Assembly: GCF_029626035.1 (NCBI RefSeq)
Contig: NZ_JARUBE010000003.1
Location: 372,001 to 436,000, forward strand
Origin: Micromonospora sp. WMMD980
GTDB taxonomy: Bacteria; Actinomycetota; Actinomycetes; Mycobacteriales; Micromonosporaceae
Reading direction: 5' to 3'
Length of the DNA stretch: 64,000 nucleotides
Of this stretch, positions 25,525 through 34,263 are shown piece after piece. Numbering within the stretch: position 1 is the first letter of the stretch; each line of letters begins with the position of its first letter. A program made the position numbers and the translations under genes. The notes under the pieces were generated by a model that searched no databases, was not told the origin of the DNA, and saw only the letters and a list, made by a program, of their open reading frames with translations.

Positions 25525-28299
25525 ATGCTGTCCGACGTGACCACCCCGCACGATCTCGACGACCGGCTCCGCGCCGACCTGGCCGCGCTCGGCGCGCCCG
25601 AGCGGCGGCGCGACCTCGGCGACCCGCTGCCCGACGGTGGGGTGCTGACCGGGGCTCAGCTGTTGGCCCTGTTCGACGCGCAGCTCACCAGCCGGTTGCT
25701 CGACCTGGCCGGGCGCTGGCTGCGAGGCTTCGGCGAGGGGTACTACACGATCGGCTCGGCCGGTCACGAGGGCAACGCGGCGGTGGCCGCCGCGCTGCGC
25801 CCGACCGACCCGGCGCTGCTGCACTACCGGTCCGGGGCGTTCTACTGCCTGCGCGCCGCTCAGGCGGCCGGTGCCTTCCCGACCGCCCCACCGGCTCCGA
25901 CCTCCGCCGCCCCACCGGCCGACTCACCGGCCCCGCCCCGGTCCGAGGCGCCGGGCCCGCCGGACGCCGCTGACAACGGACCCGCCGGCCCGGATGACGC
26001 CGTCTCTTCCGCTTCTCGGGATGAGCGTTCCGAGAGCCGGGACGCGTCAAGATCTTGGTACGAAAGTGCCCCCATGGGGGCCGTTCCGTACCAAGATCTC
26101 GATCCGGCGACCGATCTTGCGCTCGTCGACGGGGAGTCGCTCGTTCCGGGCGACGCGGACCGGCGCGGCGGCGCGGACCGGTCGGGTGACGGTGGGCGGT
26201 CGGGTGACGGTGGGCGCGGGGGCGTCGACGGGGGTGGGCCGTTAAGCGAGGTGCCCAGCGGGGCGGAGCGGCTGCCGGCGGGGGCGCTCGTGACCGTGGA
26301 CGCGGACGGTGACGCGACCGTCGGCGTACCCGATCTGCCGTCGCCGTCGCTCGACGACGCCTACGCGTCGGCGGCGCGCGACGTGCTGCGCGGCATGGTC
26401 GCCTCCGCCGAGGAACCGATCGCCGGCGGCCGGCACAAGGTCTTCGGCCGGGCCGACCTCGCGGTCGTGCCGACCACCTCCACCATCGCCTCGCACCTGC
26501 CCCGGGCGGTCGGGCTGGGGTTGGCCCTGGAGCGGTTGCGCCGGGGCGGCCCGCCCGCCGACGGCGACGCGGAGACGGCGGCCTGGCCGCCGGACGCCGT
26601 GGTGGTCTGCTCGTTCGGCGACGCCTCGGTCAACCACGCCACGGCCACCGCCGCGCTCAACACCGCCGGCTGGTACGACCACACCGGCCTGCGGATCCCG
26701 GTCCTGTTCGTCTGCGAGGACAACGGGCTCGGCATCAGCGTGCGCTCACCCGAGGGGTGGGTGGCCACCGCGCTGCGGTCCCGGCCCGGCATCCGCTACT
26801 TCGCGGCCGACGGCACCGACGTGGTGCAGACCCACCGGGTAACGGCGGAGGCGGCGGCCTGGGTACGCCGGCACCGCCGGCCCGCCGTGCTGCACCTGAG
26901 CACGGTCCGGCTGATGGGGCACGCCGGGGCGGACGCGGAGACCGCGTACCGGAGCCGGGCGGAGATCGCCGCTGACGAGGCGCGGGACCCGCTGCTGGTC
27001 ACCGCGCGCCGGCTGGTCGAGGCCGGGTACGCCGCCGGGGACGAGCTGCTCGCCCGGCACGACGAACGGGGCTGGCAGCTGCGCCGGCTCGCCGAGGAGG
27101 TGCTGGACGAGCCGAAGCTGGCATCCCCGGTAGAGGTGGTGGCGGAGTTGGCGCCGCGCCGGCCGGTGCGGGTGTCCCGGGCGGTCGCCGAGTCCGCGGC
27201 GCACGCGGCGGGCCCCGGGGCCGGGGCCCGCGCGGAGGCGTTCGGCGGCAAGCCGCCGGAGCTGACCGGGCCGCTGACGCTGGCGCAGAGCATCAACGCG
27301 GCGCTCGCCGACGGCATGCTCGACCACCCGCGGATGGCCGTGTTCGGCGAGGACGTGGCCGCCAAGGGCGGGGTGTACGGGGTGACCAAGGGCCTGCGCG
27401 ACAGGTTCGGGGCGGTCCGGGTGTTCGACACGTTGCTCGACGAGACCTCGATCCTCGGTCTCGGGCTCGGCGCCGGGCTGGCCGGCATGCTGCCGGTGCC
27501 GGAGATCCAGTACCTGGCCTACCTGCACAATGCCGAGGACCAGCTCCGGGGCGAGGCGGCCACCATGCGGTTCTTCTCCCGGGGCGCGTTCCGCAACCCG
27601 ATGGTGGTGCGGGTGGCCGGCCTGGCCTACCAGGAGGGCTTCGGCGGGCACTTCCACAACGACAACTCGGTGGCGGTGCTGCGCGACGTGCCGGGTCTGG
27701 TGATCGCGGTGCCGGCCCGGCCGGACGACGCGGCGCCGATGCTGCGCACCTGTCTGGCGGCGGCCCGGGTCGACGGCACGGTGTCGGTCTTCCTGGAGCC
27801 GATCGCGCTCTACCACTCCCGCGACCTCTACGCCGACGGCGACGGCGAGTGGCTGGCCGAGTACGCCGAACCGGGCACCTGGGCGGACCGGCACGTGCCG
27901 ATCGGCCGGGCCCGGGTGTACGGGATCGGATCGGCCGAGGACCTCACCATCATCACCTTCGGTAACGGGGTGCGGATGTCGCTGCGGGCGGCGGCGGCGC
28001 TCGCCGACGAGGGCGTCGGCTGCCGCGTGGTGGACCTGCGCTGGCTGGCCCCGCTGCCGGTGGCCGACCTGATCCGGGAGGCCTCGGCGACCGGCCGGGT
28101 GCTGGTGGTGGACGAGACGCGGCGCTCCGGCGGGGTGGGCGAGGGGGTGCTGGCCGCGCTCGTCGACACCGGCTACGTCGGGGCGGCGCGCCGGGTGGCC
28201 GCTCTCGACTCTTTTGTACCATTAGGTCCGGCCGCCCACCAGGTTCTGGTGTCCGAGGAAGCCATTACCCAGGGTGCCCGTGCGCTGCTGGCACGGTAA
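25525..28299 (+). CDS. 2-oxoacid dehydrogenase E1, fused alpha and beta subunits, with a large inserted linker
   Basis: 924 aa. Residues 1-114 and about 281-560 form the E1 alpha part ([15 protein letters not shown] near 74, then the thiamine region [18 protein letters not shown] near 363). Residues from about 585 form the E1 beta part ([18 protein letters not shown] near 611, [15 protein letters not shown] near 659). Such fusions act on branched-chain or related 2-oxoacids. The alpha domain is interrupted at residues 115-280 by Pro/Ala/Gly/Asp-rich sequence that includes a translated DNA palindrome (codons about 175-192). No E2 gene is adjacent. The inserted part is likely disordered, and its effect on activity is unknown. 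Confidence 0.88.
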   Translation: MLSDVTTPHDLDDRLRADLAALGAPERRRDLGDPLPDGGVLTGAQLLALFDAQLTSRLLDLAGRWLRGFGEGYYTIGSAGHEGNAAVAAALRPTDPALLHYRSGAFYCLRAAQAAGAFPTAPPAPTSAAPPADSPAPPRSEAPGPPDAADNGPAGPDDAVSSASRDERSESRDASRSWYESAPMGAVPYQDLDPATDLALVDGESLVPGDADRRGGADRSGDGGRSGDGGRGGVDGGGPLSEVPSGAERLPAGALVTVDADGDATVGVPDLPSPSLDDAYASAARDVLRGMVASAEEPIAGGRHKVFGRADLAVVPTTSTIASHLPRAVGLGLALERLRRGGPPADGDAETAAWPPDAVVVCSFGDASVNHATATAALNTAGWYDHTGLRIPVLFVCEDNGLGISVRSPEGWVATALRSRPGIRYFAADGTDVVQTHRVTAEAAAWVRRHRRPAVLHLSTVRLMGHAGADAETAYRSRAEIAADEARDPLLVTARRLVEAGYAAGDELLARHDERGWQLRRLAEEVLDEPKLASPVEVVAELAPRRPVRVSRAVAESAAHAAGPGAGARAEAFGGKPPELTGPLTLAQSINAALADGMLDHPRMAVFGEDVAAKGGVYGVTKGLRDRFGAVRVFDTLLDETSILGLGLGAGLAGMLPVPEIQYLAYLHNAEDQLRGEAATMRFFSRGAFRNPMVVRVAGLAYQEGFGGHFHNDNSVAVLRDVPGLVIAVPARPDDAAPMLRTCLAAARVDGTVSVFLEPIALYHSRDLYADGDGEWLAEYAEPGTWADRHVPIGRARVYGIGSAEDLTIITFGNGVRMSLRAAAALADEGVGCRVVDLRWLAPLPVADLIREASATGRVLVVDETRRSGGVGEGVLAALVDTGYVGAARRVAALDSFVPLGPAAHQVLVSEEAITQGARALLAR
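26050..26099. repeat. palindromic element inside the E1 fusion gene
   Basis: Outer arms AGATCTTGGTACG and CGTACCAAGATCT are exact complements, and the inner GCCCCCATGGGGGC is a second perfect palindrome; only a few bases between them are unpaired. The 50 bp element is translated in frame as [18 protein letters not shown]. Its GATCTTGG end is shared with a degraded copy near 37027. It looks like a mobile or intergenic repeat captured by a coding sequence. Confidence 0.75.
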
Positions 28300-28409
28300 A
28301 TTCCGTTCCACCCGGTGCGCCACTTGCGCAGCGAGCCGTAACTGTGTGGACTGGGCACCACGGTGTCGCACGACGCCGGAGCAGGGATGAGATGAGGAGG
28401 CACGCGACA

Positions 28410-28847
28410 GTGAGCGCGACCGCTGGTCAGGCCGCCGACGGGGTACGCAGCCTGGCGGACCGGTTCGGGATCGAGCCGGGCATGGTCGTCATGGAGATGG
28501 GCTACGACGACGACGTCGACACCGATCTCCGGGACGCCCTGACCGACCGCTGTGGAGAACTTGTCGACGAGGACACCGACGAGGTGGTCGACGCGGTCCT
28601 GGTCTGGCACCGCGACGGCGACGGTGACCTCTTCGAACTCCTCGTCGACGCCCTCGGGCCGCTGGCGGACAACGGCGTGGTCTGGCTCCTGACGCCGAAG
28701 GCCGGCCGGGAAGGCCACGTCGAGCCGAGCGAGGTCGCGGAGAGTGCGCAGACCGCCGGGCTCCAGCAGACCTCCACCATCAACGCCGGCCGCGACTGGA
28801 GCGGCGCCCGCCTCGTGCTGCGGCGCGGTTCCAAGAGCAAGAAGTAG
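28410..28847 (+). CDS. DUF3052 family protein
   Basis: 145 aa acidic protein that I recognise as the actinobacterial DUF3052 family. The GTG start is favoured by GGAGG 9 bp upstream; the upstream in-frame ATG would add a few unlikely residues. Landmarks are FGIEPGMVVMEMGYDDDVD near residue 19 and a C-terminal DWSGARLVLRRGSK. Function is unknown. It lies 10 bp upstream of the peroxiredoxin gene, an arrangement I recall from Streptomyces as well. Confidence 0.85.
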   Translation: MSATAGQAADGVRSLADRFGIEPGMVVMEMGYDDDVDTDLRDALTDRCGELVDEDTDEVVDAVLVWHRDGDGDLFELLVDALGPLADNGVVWLLTPKAGREGHVEPSEVAESAQTAGLQQTSTINAGRDWSGARLVLRRGSKSKK

Positions 28848-28857
28848 GAGCGCACGG

Positions 28858-29325
28858 ATGCCGATCGAGGTGGGCGCCGAGGCGCCGGACTTCCTGCTCA
28901 AGGACCAGAACAACCAGGAGGTCCGGCTCTCCGACCTCCGCGGCCGCAAGACCGTGCTGCTGGTCTTCTACCCGCTCGCGTTCACCGGCATCTGCCAGGG
29001 TGAGCTGTGCGAGGTGCGGGACAACCTCAACGAATACGTCAACGACGACGTCCAGGTGCTGACCGTCAGCGTCGACTCGGTCTACGCCCACAAGATCTGG
29101 GCCGACCGGGAGGGCTACCAGTTTCCGCTGCTCGCCGACTTCTGGCCGCACGGCGCGGTGGCCCAGGCGTACGGCGTCTTCAACGACGTCGCGGGCATCG
29201 CCAACCGGGGCACCTTCGTCATCGACCGGGCCGGCGTGGTCCGCTTCGCCGAGATGAACATGCCCGGCGAGGCACGCGACCAGCAGGGCTGGCGCAAGGC
29301 GTTGGCCGAGGCCGTCGCCGCCTGA
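28858..29325 (+). CDS. AhpE-like peroxiredoxin
   Basis: 155 aa thioredoxin-fold peroxidase. The peroxidatic cysteine is Cys46 in FTGICQGELC, with a second cysteine at 51; the preceding YPLAFTG corresponds to the usual Px3TxxC-type loop. It reduces hydrogen or organic peroxides, as described for AhpE of Mycobacterium tuberculosis. It is probably co-transcribed with the DUF3052 gene. No signal peptide is seen, so it is cytoplasmic. Confidence 0.92.
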   Translation: MPIEVGAEAPDFLLKDQNNQEVRLSDLRGRKTVLLVFYPLAFTGICQGELCEVRDNLNEYVNDDVQVLTVSVDSVYAHKIWADREGYQFPLLADFWPHGAVAQAYGVFNDVAGIANRGTFVIDRAGVVRFAEMNMPGEARDQQGWRKALAEAVAA

Positions 29326-29368
29326 TCAACCCCTGGACAGGTCGTTCGACCGGGCCGGTGGCGGCAGG

Positions 29369-29374
29369 TAAGCT
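29369..29374 (+). promoter_or_regulatory. candidate -10 box for tRNA-Val
   Basis: TAAGCT lies 30 bp upstream of the mature tRNA end, in a GC-rich setting. No clear -35 hexamer could be assigned. Confidence 0.4.
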
Positions 29375-29404
29375 TGCCGCTCCGGCCCGCCGTTCGGGCG
29401 TTCC

Positions 29405-29476
29405 GGGCGCGTAGCTCAGTGGGAGAGCACTCGCCTTACAAGCGAGGGGTCGCAGGTTCGAAACCTGCCGCGCCCA
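29405..29476 (+). tRNA. tRNA-Val (anticodon TAC)
   Basis: 72 nt cloverleaf. The acceptor stem GGGCGCG pairs perfectly with CGCGCCC, followed by discriminator A; CCA is not encoded. The anticodon stem CTCGC/GCGAG encloses the loop CTTACAA, giving anticodon TAC for GUA codons. The T arm is CAGGTTCGAAACCTG. GUA is rare in such GC-rich genomes, so this tRNA probably serves a minor codon. Confidence 0.96.
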
Positions 29477-29480
29477 CCCT

Positions 29481-29885
29481 TCACACCAGCATCGCTGTCG
29501 GCCCGATCAGGACGGGTCGAACAGCCTCCACTTCCCCTCGGAGGATCGGCGCGTCCCAGTCCACCACGTGCAGCGGTCCGTCGCCGTCGGCGATCAGGTT
29601 GCCGGGGTGGATGTCGGCGTGGCAGATGACGTGCGGGGCTTGCGGGACGCGGGAGGCCAACTCGTCGACCGTCTCCGCCAGCCGGAGCAGCGCGTCGCCG
29701 TACTCGACCCACTGGCGGTCGGTCAGTCCCCGACCCCAGAGGCTGCCGCCCTCGCGGTACGGGTGGAGCAGCAGGTGATGGCCGCCGAACTGGTGCGCGG
29801 CCCCACCGTCGGCCAGATCCACCGGCGCCACGACCTGCGAGACGCCGTGCGCGCGGAGGAGCCTGTCACCGAGCAGGTCGGGTCG
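29481..29885 (-). pseudogene. remnant of an aminoglycoside-phosphotransferase-fold kinase gene
   Basis: About 135 codons retain the middle of an APH-type kinase: a YREGGSLWGRGL region, then the catalytic loop VICHADIHPGNL, then the metal-binding VVDWDAP. The ATP-binding N-lobe and everything after the DWD motif are missing, so the protein is under half of normal size. An open frame from GTG at 29831 would give 116 aa. Upstream the frame runs back to the stop of the neighbouring gene, so the original start is gone. It ends 4 bp from the tRNA-Val 3' end, a common breakpoint for integration or deletion. Confidence 0.65.
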
Positions 29886-29906
29886 GCAACGGTATTGCGC
29901 AGTCGG

Positions 29907-30386
29907 TCAGGGGAGCGGATCGACGATCCGGACACCGTGGTCGCGCAGCACCGCCTCGACCAGCTCCCGGCTCGCCGGCTCCGGCTGCCGCCAGAGCCAG
30001 ACCTGCCCGACCATGACCGCGTTGTTCGGTCCGGGCACGTCCCACCGGCCGCCGTTCGGGTACACCGCGAGCGCGAGCCGGCCGAAGCCGGGACGGGCGA
30101 TCCCGGCCTGGTGGATCTCCGACCACCGGTAGCTGCGGGTGACCGCGCCCCGGTGCCGGACCAGCAGCCCGGTGTCGTCGGCGAGCAGCGCGCCGTCGCG
30201 GTGCCGCCACGCCGCGATGGCGGTGGCGGCGGTCATCCCGGTGTACACGACGAGGGAGGCGGTATGCAGGCGAAAGCCGATCACGATCGTCAGGGCGACC
30301 AGCCCGAGCGGTACGAGCACCGCCGGCCACCACCGCGACGCGAACAACACCACCGACTCCGCGCCGGGCCCCCGTTCCTCCGCCAT
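29907..30386 (-). CDS. membrane protein with PH-like domain, 159 aa
   Basis: Two adjacent membrane helices (about residues 19-39 and 43-60) are followed by a cytoplasmic beta-rich domain (GLLVRHRGAVTRSYRWSEI, ALAVYPNGGRWDV) resembling the bacterial PH domain found in small actinobacterial membrane proteins. The ATG at 30386 is preferred because it starts just before the helices; the upstream extension is Arg/Ala-rich and not protein-like. Its stop codon is in the same frame as the adjacent kinase remnant, which appears to be coincidence. Function unknown. Confidence 0.75.
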   Translation of the reverse strand: MAEERGPGAESVVLFASRWWPAVLVPLGLVALTIVIGFRLHTASLVVYTGMTAATAIAAWRHRDGALLADDTGLLVRHRGAVTRSYRWSEIHQAGIARPGFGRLALAVYPNGGRWDVPGPNNAVMVGQVWLWRQPEPASRELVEAVLRDHGVRIVDPLP

Positions 30387-30484
30387 GTGAGCGTTTGTGC
30401 CCGCATCGGCGCCGATCGACACACCCGGGGCGCACAATGCTCGGGATGACCGAGGGGCTGGCACGGTGCGGGGTCGAGCCGGCG

Positions 30485-32332
30485 CTACTGGCGGCGGCGG
30501 GCCTCGGCCTCGACGTCGAGCAGGTCGTTCAGCGCCAACGCCGAGTTGATCAGCGACAGGTGGCTGAACGCCTGCGGGTAGTTGCCGATCTGCTCACCGG
30601 TCGCGGCGATCTCCTCGGCGTACAGGCCGAGGTGGTTGCTGAAGGTGAACATCTTCTCGAAGGTGAGCCGGGCGTCGTCCAGGCGGCCGGTGCGGGCCAG
30701 CGCCTCGACGTACCAGAACGTGCACATGTTGAACGTGCCCTCGTGGCCGGGGAGGCCGTCGGGGGAGTGCACCGGGTCGTAGCGGTGGACCAGGCTGTCC
30801 GAGACGAGGTCCCGCTCGATCGCGGCCAGCGTGGACTTCCACAGCGGGTCGCTCGGTGTCACGAAACCGACCGCCGGCATGGCGAGAAGCGCGGCGTCCA
30901 GCACGTTCTCGTCGTACGCCTGCACGAAGCTGCCGCGTTCCCGGTGGTAGCCGCGGGCCATGACCTGGTTGTAGATCCGGTTGCGCTGCTCCACCCAGCA
31001 GGACATGTCACCGGGGCGGCCGGTGCGGGTGGCCAGCCGGATCGCCCGGTCCAGCGCCACCCAGGACATCACCCGGCCGAACGTGTAGTTGCGGGGGTGG
31101 TGGCGGCTCTCCCAGATGCCGGCGTCGCGTTGGTCCCAGTTGTGGCAGAGCCAGTCGACCAGCCGGACGGTGCTCTTCCACACCTGGTGCGACACCCGGA
31201 TGCCCTGCTCGTCGGCGAGGTGCATGGCGTAGAGCGCCTCGCCGTGGATGTCGAGCTGGAGTTGGTCGGCGGCACCGTTGCCGATCCGCACCGGGCTCGA
31301 GCCGCGGTAGCCCTCCAGGTGTTCCAGTACCTCCTCGTGCAGGTCGGAGGAGCCGTCCACCCGATACATGATCTTCAACGGGTCCTGGTGGTCGCCGGCC
31401 TCGCGGATCCGCTCGTCCAGCCAGTCCATGTAGCTGCTGACCTCCTCGGTGAAGCCGAGGCCGAGCAGCGCGTGCACGGAGAACGACGTGTCGCGTACCC
31501 AGGTGTAGCGGTAGTCCCAGTTGCGGGTGCCGCCGACCAGCTCGGGCAGCGCGGCGGTGGGCGCGGCGATCATCGCGCCGGTCGGCGCGTACGTCATCAG
31601 CTTCAGTGTGATCGCCGACCGTTCGACCATCTCCCGCCAGCGGCCGGTGTAGCGGGAGCGCTCGACCCAGCGCCGCCAGTAGTCCCGGGTCCACTCGAAC
31701 ATCCCCTGGACCTCTTCCGGCGGGATGATCCGCGGCTCGCTGCCGCCGGTCTCCAGGACCACCCCGCCGGTGTCGCCCTCGTTCAACGTGCCGTACGCGA
31801 CCAGGTCGCCGTTGTCGAGGTGGATGTCTCCGGTCTCCGAGATGAGCCGTCGCACCGGGTCCACCGGATGGAAGGTGAGCGCCGACGACCGGCTGCGGAA
31901 GACGTAGCCGTGGCGGTGCCGTTCCAGCTCGTGCTTCTGCCGCGCGTAGTCGAACCGGGGCCGGCACTCCACCCGGAAGCGCATGCTGCCCCGGACCATG
32001 TTGACCATGCGGACCAGGCGGTGCGCGTCGGTGGCCCGCTCGCCGGTGACGGGCATGAAGTCCATCACCTCGGCGACCCCGTCGGCGCTGATGAACCGGG
32101 TGATCAGGATCGGCGTGCCGGGCAGGTAGAGCTGCTTGGTCACATAGCTGACGTCGTGCGGCGCGATGCGGAAGTAGCCGCCCTTGTCCTTGTCCAGCAG
32201 CGCGGCGAAGATGCTCGGGGAGTCGAAGCGCGGCGCGCAGAACCAGTCGATCGTCCCGTCACAGGTCACCAGCGCGGCGGTCTGCAGATCGCCGATGAGC
32301 CCGTGATCCTCGATCGCCGGATAGCTGTCCAC
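30485..32332 (-). CDS. glycoside hydrolase family 15 (trehalase or glucoamylase)
   Basis: 615 aa. The opening YPAIEDHGLIGDLQTAALV and DGTIDWFCAPRFDSPS define the N-terminal beta-sandwich of bacterial GH15 proteins. The (alpha/alpha)6 barrel contains NWDYRYTWVRD near residue 272 with the acid region, and YAEEIAATGEQIGNYPQ near the C-terminus carrying the probable catalytic base. Mycobacterial relatives of this length include a cytoplasmic alpha,alpha-trehalase. No signal peptide is seen, which favours an intracellular trehalase role. The start is a GTG. Confidence 0.9.
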   Translation of the reverse strand: MDSYPAIEDHGLIGDLQTAALVTCDGTIDWFCAPRFDSPSIFAALLDKDKGGYFRIAPHDVSYVTKQLYLPGTPILITRFISADGVAEVMDFMPVTGERATDAHRLVRMVNMVRGSMRFRVECRPRFDYARQKHELERHRHGYVFRSRSSALTFHPVDPVRRLISETGDIHLDNGDLVAYGTLNEGDTGGVVLETGGSEPRIIPPEEVQGMFEWTRDYWRRWVERSRYTGRWREMVERSAITLKLMTYAPTGAMIAAPTAALPELVGGTRNWDYRYTWVRDTSFSVHALLGLGFTEEVSSYMDWLDERIREAGDHQDPLKIMYRVDGSSDLHEEVLEHLEGYRGSSPVRIGNGAADQLQLDIHGEALYAMHLADEQGIRVSHQVWKSTVRLVDWLCHNWDQRDAGIWESRHHPRNYTFGRVMSWVALDRAIRLATRTGRPGDMSCWVEQRNRIYNQVMARGYHRERGSFVQAYDENVLDAALLAMPAVGFVTPSDPLWKSTLAAIERDLVSDSLVHRYDPVHSPDGLPGHEGTFNMCTFWYVEALARTGRLDDARLTFEKMFTFSNHLGLYAEEIAATGEQIGNYPQAFSHLSLINSALALNDLLDVEAEARRRQ

Positions 32333-32390
32333 GTCGCCCCCCGCGCTCGGCTGCTCCTGCGCATTCCAACCTAGGGGAAGAATTGTCAGG

Positions 32391-33368
32391 TTAGGGCCGT
32401 TTCGCGCGGGCGGCCGCCTCGCGGTGTGCCCCGACCGCCCGGCGGGTCTCCTCGGCCAGCAGATCCGCGTTGATCATCGCAGCGGTCCGGGCACCCGCCG
32501 CCCCGGCGGCGCCGACCTGCGCCGACAGGTCGGTCACGTTGCCCGCCACCCACACCCCGGGAACGTCGGTACGCCCCGCCGGGTCGGCCGGCACGTACTC
32601 GCCGGTCCCGCTCTCGTGCGGCGCCGCGCGCAGGCCCAGCGCCGCCAGGAACCCGGTCCGCGCCACCATCCGGGGCGCGACGGTCAGCACCTCGCGGGCG
32701 ATCGTCCGGCCGTCGCGCAGGCGTACCCCGGTCAGCCGGTCGCCGACGACCTCGACGGCCGCGACCTCGCCCTCGACCACCGGCACGCCGCGCGCGGCGA
32801 GCTGCTCCGCCTGCTCGTCGGTGAGCGGCGGCGCGGTGTGGCGGAGATAGACCACGTCGTCGCTCCACTGCCGGAACAGCAGCGCCTGGTGCACCGACAG
32901 CGGGCCGCTGCCGACGACCCCGATCGCCCGGTCCCGCACCTCCCACCCGTGGCAGTAGGGGCAGTGCACCACGTCCCGGCCCCAGCGTTCCCGCAGCCCG
33001 GCCACGTCCGGCAGCTCGTCCACCAGGCCGGTCGCCACCAGCACCTGGCCGGTCCGGACCCGGCGGCCGTCGGTCAGTGTCACATCGAACCCGGTCCCGT
33101 CGCGGCTGACCGCCTCGACCTCGGCGGCGAGCAGGTGGCCGCCGTACCGGCGGACCTCGTCGCGTCCCCGGGCCAGCAGCTCGGCCGGCGGCACGCCGTC
33201 GAGGGCGAGCAGCGCGTGCACCCCCTCGGCCGGCGCGTTGCGCGGCGCTCCCCCGTCGATCACCAGCACCGACCGGCGCGACCGGGCCAGCATGAGCGCC
33301 CCGCTCAGGCCGGCCGCGCCGCCGCCGATCACCACCACCTCGTAGCCGTCCGTCCGTGGCTCGGTCAT
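32391..33368 (-). CDS. thioredoxin-reductase-like FAD oxidoreductase
   Basis: 325 aa. The FAD-binding GGGAAGLSGA is at residues 15-24, and a redox CPYC pair (Cys136, Cys139) sits in VVHCPYCHGWEV. The NAD(P)-binding stretch GVVGSGPLSVHQALL follows. CPYCHGWEV is characteristic of stand-alone TrxR-like proteins in actinobacteria, sometimes without a thioredoxin partner. The gene is divergent from an XRE-cupin regulator with an operator-like repeat between them, so it is probably the regulated target. Confidence 0.9.
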   Translation of the reverse strand: MTEPRTDGYEVVVIGGGAAGLSGALMLARSRRSVLVIDGGAPRNAPAEGVHALLALDGVPPAELLARGRDEVRRYGGHLLAAEVEAVSRDGTGFDVTLTDGRRVRTGQVLVATGLVDELPDVAGLRERWGRDVVHCPYCHGWEVRDRAIGVVGSGPLSVHQALLFRQWSDDVVYLRHTAPPLTDEQAEQLAARGVPVVEGEVAAVEVVGDRLTGVRLRDGRTIAREVLTVAPRMVARTGFLAALGLRAAPHESGTGEYVPADPAGRTDVPGVWVAGNVTDLSAQVGAAGAAGARTAAMINADLLAEETRRAVGAHREAAARAKRP

Positions 33369-33423
33369 CGTGACCACCTCCGCGACCAGCCTGCGACGAC
33401 CCTTGGCAGAACCGCAAACATAG

Positions 33424-33438
33424 TTGCCGTTGTGGCAA
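33424..33438. promoter_or_regulatory. operator-like inverted repeat between the FAD oxidoreductase and XRE-cupin genes
   Basis: TTGCC and GGCAA flank GTTGT in the 79-bp divergent gap, just 9 bp before the regulator ATG. A looser copy (TTGGC...GCAAAC) lies about 20 bp to the left. Position suggests the site through which the XRE-cupin protein controls both genes. Confidence 0.5.
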
Positions 33439-33447
33439 ACTGGTGGC

Positions 33448-34032
33448 ATGGACGACGACCTCGACCGGGCCCTCGACGCGGTCGGCCCGCGCCTGCGTGC
33501 GCTGCGCCGCGAGCGGGAGACCACGCTCGCCGACCTCGCCGCCGCCACCGGGATCTCGGTGAGCACACTGTCCCGGCTGGAGTCGGGCGGCCGGCGGCCC
33601 ACCCTCGAACTGCTGCTCCCGCTGGCCAAGGCGCACGGCGTCACCCTGGACGAGTTGGTCGGCGCGCCGCCCACCGGCGACCCCCGCATCCACCTGCGGC
33701 CGGTCGCCGCGTTCGGGATGACCATGCTGCCGCTCACCCGCCGTCCCGGCGGCATCCAGGCCTACAAGCTGATCATTCCGGCCGGCGGCCGGGCCGAGCC
33801 CGACCCGAAGACCCACGAGGGGTACGAGTGGGTCTACGTGCTCAACGGGCGGTTGCGCCTGGTGCTCGGCGAGCACGATCTGGTGCTCGCCCCGGGAGAG
33901 GCGGCCGAGTTCGACACCCGGGTGCCGCACTGGTTCGGGCGCGCCGACGACCAGGGGGTGGAGTTCCTCAGCCTGTTCGGCAGCCAGGGCGAGCGGGCGC
34001 ACCTGCGCGCCCGGCCCCGCGACCGGGAGTGA
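33448..34032 (+). CDS. XRE-family regulator with C-terminal cupin domain
   Basis: 194 aa. The helix-turn-helix (TTLADLAAATGISVSTLSRLE) occupies residues 29-49. The cupin barrel follows from about residue 90, with THEGYEWVYVLNGRLRL as cupin motif 1 and FDTRVPHWFG as motif 2. Such proteins sense small ligands through the cupin and repress adjacent genes. The divergent FAD oxidoreductase gene and the shared inverted repeat suggest local control. Confidence 0.92.
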   Translation: MDDDLDRALDAVGPRLRALRRERETTLADLAAATGISVSTLSRLESGGRRPTLELLLPLAKAHGVTLDELVGAPPTGDPRIHLRPVAAFGMTMLPLTRRPGGIQAYKLIIPAGGRAEPDPKTHEGYEWVYVLNGRLRLVLGEHDLVLAPGEAAEFDTRVPHWFGRADDQGVEFLSLFGSQGERAHLRARPRDRE

Positions 34033-34263
34033 TCCTGCACATGCCTGGCACACAGCGCCTGCTCAGCTCGGGTCACCGGCTGGTTAGGGTGGGCCCCGCG
34101 AAGTCGTCTCCCGGCCACCGGGACGCGGCTTCGTAGTGCTTCACGGTGTCCGTGGAGCCCAGCCGTTCCGACGTTCTCCGGGCCAACCGCAACGGGACGG
34201 CTGCACCCCCACCGCCCGTCCGGCGCGACCGGCGGGCCAACCCGGAACGGAGTACGCCACGTC
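34033..34263 (+). promoter_or_regulatory. leader region of the purine permease gene
   Basis: 231 bp without a gene. GGTTAGGGT near 34083 contains a TAGGGT-like -10 element, which would give a leader of about 170 nt before the permease ATG. Several short GC stems are possible. I compared it with the conserved core of purine riboswitches and saw no match, but a long leader on a nucleobase transporter is noteworthy. Confidence 0.35.

Noticed and set aside
29405..30386. Integrated element at tRNA-Val
   Set aside because: No integrase, no phage or conjugation genes and no duplicated tRNA 3' end; only a truncated kinase remnant is present.
34033..34263. Purine riboswitch before the permease gene
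   Set aside because: I could not find the conserved loop sequences of known purine-sensing RNAs; the long leader is noted only as a regulatory region.
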